A stretch of 6,807 bases of DNA. Source: Oscillospiraceae bacterium. GTDB lineage: Bacteria > Bacillota > Clostridia > Oscillospirales > Ruminococcaceae. Shown one piece after another: positions 1 to 3,813 of the stretch. The notes under the pieces are model-generated. The model saw only the letters and a list, made by a program, of their open reading frames with translations, did not search any database and was not told where the DNA came from. Within the stretch, counting starts at the first letter, position 1. Every line of letters starts with the position of its first letter. Where the stretch lies: assembly GCA_003453215.1 (NCBI GenBank), contig DMMB01000026.1:1-6807 (forward strand). The letters run 5' to 3'. Both the position numbers and the translations under genes were made by a program.

Positions 1-4
1 AAGG

Positions 5-29
5 GCGGTTTGGCCTGCGGCCCTTCCGC
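5..29. repeat. Small GC-rich hairpin at the left edge
   Basis: GCGG at 5-8 can pair with CCGC at 26-29 around an inner hairpin in which GGCC (12-15) pairs with GGCC (19-22) across the triloop TGC. An alternative pairing is AAGGGC (1-6) with GCCCTT (20-25). The window begins inside or just before this structure, so it may be the tail of a larger element, or the terminator of an unseen upstream gene. No T-rich tract follows on the + strand. Confidence 0.35.
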
Positions 30-72
30 TTCCCCTTAACCCCCGCAAAACCCCCATAAGGAGGAATCGCTT

Positions 73-981
73 ATGCCCCGCTCATACACCACCCGCCGCG
101 AACGAAAACGGCTATGGTGCGCCTTTTTCCTGCTGCTGGCATTGGCGGCCTTTCTCCTGTGGCAGGAACTTTCCCCACCGGCAGCAGCGCCCGCGGCCAA
201 CCCGGCCCTGGAAGGGCTTACCCTGCAGGTCATCGATGTGGGCCAGGCACAAAGCCTGCTGCTTATCTGCGGCGAAGATGCCATCTTGGTTGATGCCGGC
301 GAATATGCCGCAGGCGGCAAGGTGTTGGCTGCCCTTTCCCGCGCCGGGGTTCAGCACCTTTCCGCTGCGATTGTTACCCATCCGCACAGCGATCACTATG
401 GCGGAATGCGTACCGTACTGGAAAAGATCCCGACGGCGGCTTTCTATACTTCAGCCGTCCCGGAAAGTCAGCTTCCCACCACCCAATCCTACGAAAAATT
501 ACTGAATACCCTGTCGGAACAATCCATCCCCGCCGCCTATCTCTTTGCCGGGGATACGATCCCTCTTGGCGATGCCACTGTCACCGTCCTCAGTCCCACC
601 CGGGGCGCCACTTGGGAAAACCTCAATAATTATTCGCTGGTGCTGCGCATCACCTACGGGAATACCGCTTTCCTCCTTATGGGGGATGCCGAAGCCGAGG
701 TGGAAGAATCTATGTTGACGGCGAAGACCGAATTGGCTGCCGATGTGCTGGTGGTGGGGCACCATGGCAGCGCCACATCCAGCTCGAAGAATTTTATCAA
801 AGCCGTCGCCCCGCGCGATGCCCTCCTTTCGGTGGGGGAGGATAACAGTTACAATCTGCCCAATACCGGCGTGCTGACCCGTCTCAAAGAACAGGGTGCC
901 GCCCTCTACCGTACCGATCTGCAGGGCACCATTACCGTCATCAGTGATGGCGAGCAGATCACCGTTACACCCGCAAAATAA
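73..981 (+). CDS. Membrane-anchored ComEC/Rec2-type MBL-fold hydrolase
   Basis: This 302-residue protein has the metallo-beta-lactamase fold of the C-terminal domain of the DNA-uptake protein ComEC/Rec2. Residues 1-12 are basic, residues about 13-30 form one hydrophobic segment (signal anchor or signal peptide), and a Pro/Ala-rich linker follows, so the catalytic domain should lie outside the membrane. Visible family landmarks are DVGQ (55-58), the metal-binding HPHSDH (103-108), NNYSLVL (185-191), LLMGDA (201-206) and GHHGS (229-233). The ComEC channel domain is absent, so this is a standalone hydrolase. The substrate is unknown; nucleic acid or a phosphodiester is an inference from ComEC. 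The start is well supported by AAGGAGG at 58-64, eight bases upstream of ATG. A DUF3006 gene follows after 187 bases, a neighbour often seen with such hydrolases. Confidence 0.88.
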   Translation: MPRSYTTRRERKRLWCAFFLLLALAAFLLWQELSPPAAAPAANPALEGLTLQVIDVGQAQSLLLICGEDAILVDAGEYAAGGKVLAALSRAGVQHLSAAIVTHPHSDHYGGMRTVLEKIPTAAFYTSAVPESQLPTTQSYEKLLNTLSEQSIPAAYLFAGDTIPLGDATVTVLSPTRGATWENLNNYSLVLRITYGNTAFLLMGDAEAEVEESMLTAKTELAADVLVVGHHGSATSSSKNFIKAVAPRDALLSVGEDNSYNLPNTGVLTRLKEQGAALYRTDLQGTITVISDGEQITVTPAK

Positions 982-983
982 AA

Positions 984-1006
984 ACGGCCCGTATTTTACA
1001 GGCCGT
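984..1006. terminator. Hairpin after the MBL gene, T-tract on the minus strand
   Basis: ACGGCC (984-989) pairs with GGCCGT (1001-1006). An inner GTA (991-993) pairs with TAC (997-999) around a TTT triloop, with one C/A mismatch between the two stems. It begins two bases after the MBL stop codon. On the + strand the following bases are not T-rich, so termination of the MBL transcript is doubtful. On the minus strand the stem is followed by a TTTTTATTTT tract, the classical intrinsic terminator form, although no minus-strand gene is seen upstream of it nearby. Confidence 0.45.
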
Positions 1007-1020
1007 CGGTTCCCTTTATC

Positions 1021-1141
1021 GGGGGTCGGTGAAAATCGATTCCGGCTGTGTCGCCCCCTCGTCAGGCGTCAGCCCGTCTCCACCGGGCGCAAGCCTGCCT
1101 TCGGGGCGCTCCTTGCCGCCCCTCGATTTTCTCTCACCCCC
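1021..1141. repeat. Long imperfect inverted repeat enclosing hairpins
   Basis: The ends 1021-1039 and 1123-1141 are complementary over 15 of 19 positions: a six-pair block (GGGGGT with ACCCCC), a four-base internal loop, then a nine-pair perfect block (GAAAATCGA with TCGATTTTC). Inside lie a two-part hairpin (CAGGC 1063-1067 with GCCTG 1093-1097; GCCCG 1072-1076 with CGGGC 1084-1088) and a second hairpin (GGGGCG 1103-1108 with CGCCCC 1117-1122). The structure ends 13 bases before the DUF3006 ribosome binding site. It has no coding appearance. It could be a structured mobile-type repeat or an RNA leader element; its role is unknown. Confidence 0.55.
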
Positions 1142-1168
1142 CCAATTCACCGCAAAGGAGGCTCTTCC

Positions 1169-1399
1169 ATGTGGAGCATCGACCGCATCGAGGGCGATTT
1201 CGCCCTCTGTGAAAATACCGTCACCGGCGAAACCTGCCGCATCCCTCTCAGCGAACTGCCGCAGGGAATCGGGGAGGGGGCTCTGCTGCACCACACCCCT
1301 GCCGGTTGGCAGCGCGCCGAAGAAGCGGAACGTGACCGCCGCCGCCAGATGGCAGCTAAAATCCGCAATCTTTTTGGCTCTTCTCCCTTCGAAAAATAA
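1169..1399 (+). CDS. DUF3006 family small protein
   Basis: This 76-residue protein matches DUF3006 in outline: an N-terminal W-x-IDRIEGDFALCE segment (residues 2-14), then a short beta-rich region with IPLSELPQGIGEG (about 24-36), followed by a charged, Arg-rich helical tail (about 48-66). The family is small, presumably cytoplasmic, and of unknown function. It is commonly found near standalone ComEC-type MBL hydrolases, as here. The start is chosen at 1169 because AAAGGAGG (1154-1161) lies seven bases upstream. A longer in-frame reading from 896 would run through the end of the MBL gene and the structured repeat and is not credible. The LOG-family gene starts 24 bases downstream, so the two are probably co-transcribed. 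Product family fairly sure, function not known. Confidence 0.82.
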   Translation: MWSIDRIEGDFALCENTVTGETCRIPLSELPQGIGEGALLHHTPAGWQRAEEAERDRRRQMAAKIRNLFGSSPFEK

Positions 1400-1407
1400 T
1401 ATCTTCC

Positions 1408-1414
1408 GGAAAGG
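1408..1414 (+). promoter_or_regulatory. Ribosome binding site fixing the LOG start
   Basis: GGAAAGG directly abuts an ATG at 1415 but stands nine bases before the in-frame ATG at 1424. The second is the only start with workable spacing, and it gives the usual LOG N-terminus (M-x-I-x-VYLGS). Confidence 0.7.
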
Positions 1415-1423
1415 ATGATCCTC

Positions 1424-1960
1424 ATGAATATTACCGTTTATCTTGGCTCTGCCCCCGGCAATGATCCCAGGCTGGAAACTGCCGCCCGGGCTTTGGGACA
1501 ATGGATTGGCGAGAGCGGCCATGCCCTGGTCTACGGCGGCTCCAAAACCGGCCTGATGGGTGCCCTGGCGGAAAGTGCTTTGCAGGCCGGCGGGGAAGTC
1601 ACCGGCGTGGAGGTCTCCTTTTTCGTGGAGGAGGACCTCCAGTACGAGGGGTTGACCCATTTCTATGTTGCCCGCGATCTTCCGGAGCGCCGCACCAAAA
1701 TGATTGAACTGGGCGATGCCTTTATTGCTTTTCCCGGCGGGCTGGGCACCTTGGAGGAGATCAGCGAGGTGATGTCCCGCGTCGCCCTGCATAAGCTCGC
1801 TGCCCCCTGCATTTTTTACAATCTCGATGGCTATTATGAAGGATTGCGCAGCCAGCTCACCCGCATGGTCAAAATGGGCCTCTGCACACCGGAAAAGCTG
1901 GAAAATATTCACTTCGCCGCCGATCTTGCGGAAATCCAGGCCGTTTTAGGGGCCATGTAA
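1424..1960 (+). CDS. LOG-family (TIGR00730) nucleotide phosphoribohydrolase
   Basis: This 178-residue Rossmann-fold protein belongs to the TIGR00730 / LOG ('lonely guy') family. Family members hydrolyse the N-glycosidic bond of nucleoside 5'-monophosphates (cytokinin riboside monophosphates in plants, AMP and similar nucleotides in bacteria), releasing base and ribose 5-phosphate. Two signature stretches are intact: the phosphate-binding GGSKTGLMG (38-46) and the catalytic PGGLGTLEE (104-112), preceded by RRTKM (89-93). Length is close to that of typical family members (about 180-195), and the absence of a leader implies a cytosolic enzyme. It is 24 bases behind the DUF3006 gene and 66 bases ahead of the regulator gene. 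Older annotations as 'lysine decarboxylase' are a historical misnomer. The family assignment is secure; the physiological substrate is not. Confidence 0.9.
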   Translation: MNITVYLGSAPGNDPRLETAARALGQWIGESGHALVYGGSKTGLMGALAESALQAGGEVTGVEVSFFVEEDLQYEGLTHFYVARDLPERRTKMIELGDAFIAFPGGLGTLEEISEVMSRVALHKLAAPCIFYNLDGYYEGLRSQLTRMVKMGLCTPEKLENIHFAADLAEIQAVLGAM

Positions 1961-2013
1961 AAGACTTTTGATGGACAGTGTGCCGCTCCTTTTGCTAAGC
2001 TGATGGGGATGAA

Positions 2014-2019
2014 GGGAGG
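2014..2019 (+). promoter_or_regulatory. Ribosome binding site fixing the XRE regulator start
   Basis: GGGAGG lies seven bases before ATG 2027. The earlier in-frame ATGs at 2003 and 2009 lie upstream of this site and would add eight or six residues not expected before an XRE helix-turn-helix domain. Confidence 0.75.
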
Positions 2020-2026
2020 TCACCGT

Positions 2027-2611
2027 ATGGAAATCGGCAACCGTATCCGGCAGTACCGCACCGCCCGCGGCTGGAACCAGGAGGATCTGGCGGAAAAAGC
2101 ATTTGTCTCCCGCCAGACCATCTCCAACTGGGAAAATGATAAAAGCTACCCCGATCTGCAAAGTCTGCTGCTCCTTGGCAGCCTGTTTGGCGTCTCCCTC
2201 GATCAATTAGTCAAAGGAGATATTGAAATCATGCAAAAAACCATCCATCAGCAGGATATCTACGCGGTCAACCGCAGCGCTGCCGGGATGACGGCATTTA
2301 TGGCCCTCGCGGCCTTTTCCGCCATCCCCCTGGCGGAGTGGCTGGGCTGGTGGGCACTCATACCGTTCAGTCTGCTATTTGGCGCGGCATTCTTCTTCGC
2401 CCTGCGCATCGAAAAGATCAAAAAGCAGTATGATGTCCAAACCTACCGGGAGGTTACCGCCTTTTTGGAGGGTAAGACTCTCGATGAGATCCAGCAGCTG
2501 CGAGAAAGCGGCAAGCGCCCCTATCAGAATGTCGTCAAAGTGCTGGCCGGGGCCGCCATCGGGCTGCTGCTTGCTGCGCTTGGCTCGCTGTTCTGTTATC
2601 TGCTGCCCTAA
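2027..2611 (+). CDS. XRE-family regulator with membrane-spanning C-terminal half
   Basis: This 194-residue protein begins with a complete Cro/C1-type helix-turn-helix domain (about residues 2-62). NQEDLAEKAFVSRQTISNWE (17-36) spans the turn and recognition helix, and a conserved YPDLQSLLLL helix follows. The rest is hydrophobic: probable membrane helices at about 87-104, 108-126 and 170-193, separated by a charged cytoplasmic-looking loop (127-166). Helix-turn-helix proteins with membrane tails are widespread in Firmicutes and presumably tether the DNA-binding domain to the membrane; the signal and targets here are unknown. The gene may be read with the LOG gene or from its own promoter in the 66-base gap, where I see only a weak TTGATG (1968-1973) and no convincing -10. 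It ends at a strong terminator. Confidence 0.88.
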   Translation: MEIGNRIRQYRTARGWNQEDLAEKAFVSRQTISNWENDKSYPDLQSLLLLGSLFGVSLDQLVKGDIEIMQKTIHQQDIYAVNRSAAGMTAFMALAAFSAIPLAEWLGWWALIPFSLLFGAAFFFALRIEKIKKQYDVQTYREVTAFLEGKTLDEIQQLRESGKRPYQNVVKVLAGAAIGLLLAALGSLFCYLLP

Positions 2612-2664
2612 ATGAAAACCGGCCGAGGAAACCCGATCCCCCAGCCGGTTTTTTTCATTTTTTT
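2611..2664. terminator. Intrinsic terminator between convergent genes
   Basis: AAAACCGGC (2615-2623) pairs perfectly with GCCGGTTTT (2644-2652) across a 20-base loop. On the + strand it is followed by a seven-T run (2649-2655) and another seven-T run (2658-2664), giving a strong terminator for the XRE regulator. On the minus strand the stem ends in only four Ts, so it may also stop cdd transcription, but less efficiently. Confidence 0.85.
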
Positions 2665-2670
2665 ATGAGC

Positions 2671-3090
2671 TCAGTCGTTCCCCACAAAATTCCGGAACGG
2701 GAAGGGGCAGATCTCTTGAAAGCTGGAGGTGACAAAACTGCCATCCCGCCCCGCAAAGTACAGCGGAGCTTCCAGCGCTTCATCGGCAAATTCCAGCATA
2801 AACTGCCGGCACGCCCCGCAGGGAGCCGCTTCGCCGCCTTTTTCGCCGCCGTAAATAGCCACCGCTGCAATCCGCCGTTCGCCCTGCGCAATCATGGTGG
2901 TGCAGGCGTTGCGCTCCGCGCAGATGGTCAGGCCCAGGCTCGCGTTTTCCACATTGCACCCGGTATAAATACCACCCTTTTCGCCCAGGATCGCCGCGCC
3001 TACCTTAAAGTGGGAATAGGGAACGTAGGCATTTTGGGAGGCTTCCCGCGCCATTGCAATCAGTCGATCTCTCATTTCGTTGGATATCAT
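2671..3090 (-). CDS. cdd: Cytidine deaminase
   Basis: This 139-residue protein is a standard small (homotetrameric type) cytidine deaminase, the cytosolic pyrimidine-salvage enzyme that converts cytidine and deoxycytidine to uridine and deoxyuridine with release of ammonia. All catalytic features are present: the substrate-binding stretches FKVGAA (28-33) and GCNVENAS (44-51), the zinc ligand and proton-shuttle pair C57 and E59 in TICAER, and the zinc ligands C91 and C94 in PCGACRQ. Length agrees with the roughly 135-residue Bacillus-type enzyme. The start is supported by an AAAGGAG site eight bases upstream. A candidate extended -10 promoter sits just ahead, so the gene is probably transcribed on its own or together with the upstream small membrane protein gene. 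Confidence 0.96.
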   Translation of the reverse strand: MISNEMRDRLIAMAREASQNAYVPYSHFKVGAAILGEKGGIYTGCNVENASLGLTICAERNACTTMIAQGERRIAAVAIYGGEKGGEAAPCGACRQFMLEFADEALEAPLYFAGRDGSFVTSSFQEICPFPFRNFVGND

Positions 3091-3128
3091 ACTTGCTTCT
3101 CCTTTCGTGGTGGAATGCTTCTGCTTTC

Positions 3129-3157
3129 ATTTTATCACATCTCCCCGCAAAAGGAAA
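3129..3157 (-). promoter_or_regulatory. Candidate extended -10 promoter of cdd
   Basis: Reading the minus strand, TGATAAAAT (3137-3129) is an extended -10 (TGn followed by TAAAAT, five of six matches). A weak -35 TTTCCT (3157-3152) lies at 17-base spacing. Transcription would begin near 3122, leaving a leader of about 32 bases before cdd. Confidence 0.5.
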
Positions 3158-3171
3158 GGCGCATTTCGCCT
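3157..3171 (-). terminator. Weak terminator candidate after the CmpB-like gene
   Basis: On the minus strand AGGCG pairs with CGCCT across a five-base loop, followed by a T-rich TTCCTTTTG stretch. It overlaps the stop codon of the small membrane protein gene. The stem has only five pairs, so read-through into cdd is likely. Confidence 0.3.
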
Positions 3172-3589
3172 ATCGCCAGCACAGCCCGCCCTGTCGGGGC
3201 AGTTCCGGTTCCATGTGGTGCCGCAGCCAGCCGCACAGCAGCAGAATGGGCAGCGAGAGCAAAACCCACAAAAAGCAAAACAACGGGCAGATCTGCCCCA
3301 GGATATTCCCCGGCTGGGCGGAATAATCCCACACCTGCCACCCCAGCCGCAGGTTCACCAGGCAACCTACCGCAAACTCATAGGCAGTGATAATCCCGGC
3401 AGAGCGCAGGCAGCGCTGCCAGATGGTGCGGTGGGTTTGCCGTTCCGCCGTGTAAACGGTCAGCAGCACCAGCCCGCCGGTCACTCCCATGCTCCAGTGG
3501 GTGTAGCCCCGCCACACCGTTTCCAACAGACTGTAAAAGCTGGCTCCGGTTCCAAAAATCAGCGCCCGGTCCAGCAGTGTTTTTTTCAT
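3170..3589 (-). CDS. CmpB-like small membrane protein (putative ABC transporter permease family)
   Basis: This 139-residue hydrophobic protein resembles the family labelled 'putative ABC transporter permease' (ABC_trans_CmpB). Shared-looking elements are an N-terminal ETVWRGYTHWSM stretch (23-34), YEFAVGCLVN (70-79) and WDYSAQPGNILGQIC (87-101). About four membrane segments are suggested, near 8-25, 34-48, 60-80 and 97-120, followed by a basic tail. The transporter label rests on family naming only: there is no ATP-binding partner nearby and no biochemical evidence that these are permeases. The start follows a G-rich ribosome binding site (six Gs at 3595-3600, five bases upstream). The gene lies 79 bases ahead of cdd in the same direction. 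I am fairly sure of the family but not of any function. Confidence 0.78.
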   Translation of the reverse strand: MKKTLLDRALIFGTGASFYSLLETVWRGYTHWSMGVTGGLVLLTVYTAERQTHRTIWQRCLRSAGIITAYEFAVGCLVNLRLGWQVWDYSAQPGNILGQICPLFCFLWVLLSLPILLLCGWLRHHMEPELPRQGGLCWR

Positions 3590-3601
3590 AAAATCCCCCC
3601 A

Positions 3602-3628
3602 ATGGAATTGCTATAGCTATGATTCCAT
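3602..3628. repeat. Inverted repeat upstream of the CmpB-like gene
   Basis: ATGGAAT (3602-3608) and ATTCCAT (3622-3628) form seven-base perfect arms around 13 bases that themselves contain the overlapping palindromes GCTATAGC (3610-3617) and ATAGCTAT (3613-3620). It lies just upstream of the G-rich ribosome binding site of the membrane protein gene, a position suited to an operator or a leader hairpin. No known operator is recognised. Confidence 0.4.
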
Positions 3629-3691
3629 CGGAGGGCCGGTTTTATTCTGTTTTCAGTAGCTAAAATACTTTTCTGCAGGGGGATAGATGGC

Positions 3692-3780
3692 AAAAAGGGC
3701 CCGGAGGGCGTTCCGGCTTCGCCGGAACCGTCGGCCTATGGCCGACTGCGGCGCCGTCCCGGCGCCGGCCCTCCGGACCC
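3692..3780 (-). terminator. Probable mutS2 terminator built from the outer cloverleaf stem
   Basis: On the minus strand, about 34 bases after the mutS2 stop codon, the outer stem of the cloverleaf element closes with GCCCTCCGGGCCC followed directly by five Ts (3696-3692). A 13-base-pair GC-rich stem (one mismatch) plus a T-run is the layout of an intrinsic terminator, though the stem is separated by about 58 bases that form their own hairpins. Confidence 0.45.
3697..3780. repeat. Cloverleaf-like structured intergenic element
   Basis: An outer stem pairs 3697-3709 with 3768-3780 (13 positions, one C/A mismatch at 3700/3777). Inside are three perfect, back-to-back hairpins: GTTCCGGC/GCCGGAAC with triloop TTC (3710-3728), GTCGGCC/GGCCGAC with triloop TAT (3730-3746), and CGGCGCC/GGCGCCG with loop GTCCC (3749-3767). 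Nearly every base is paired. It lies in the 224-base gap between mutS2 and the CmpB-like gene and is not a tRNA: the stem lengths are wrong and no tRNA signature bases are present. It looks like a short structured repeat of the REP/MITE kind, but copy number cannot be judged from the window. Confidence 0.7.
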
Positions 3781-3813
3781 CCGCTGCTTCGCGCTTGGTG
3801 CAGCAGTGCCGCA

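Noticed and set aside
896..1168. In-frame upstream extension of the DUF3006 protein
   Set aside because: The extension overlaps the MBL gene in another frame and runs through the inverted repeat, while a strong ribosome binding site precedes the ATG at 1169.
1016..1912. Minus-strand open frame of 298 codons across DUF3006 and LOG
   Set aside because: It lies opposite two supported genes and crosses the structured repeat. The translation shows no family features.
2671..3390. Plus-strand frames opposite cdd and the CmpB-like gene
   Set aside because: They are antisense to genes with intact family motifs and give no recognisable protein.
3697..3780. Possible tRNA gene, because of the cloverleaf shape
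   Set aside because: The arm lengths (13, 8, 7 and 7 pairs) and triloops do not fit a tRNA. There is no TTC-containing T-loop of seven bases, no anticodon loop and no CCA-compatible acceptor end.
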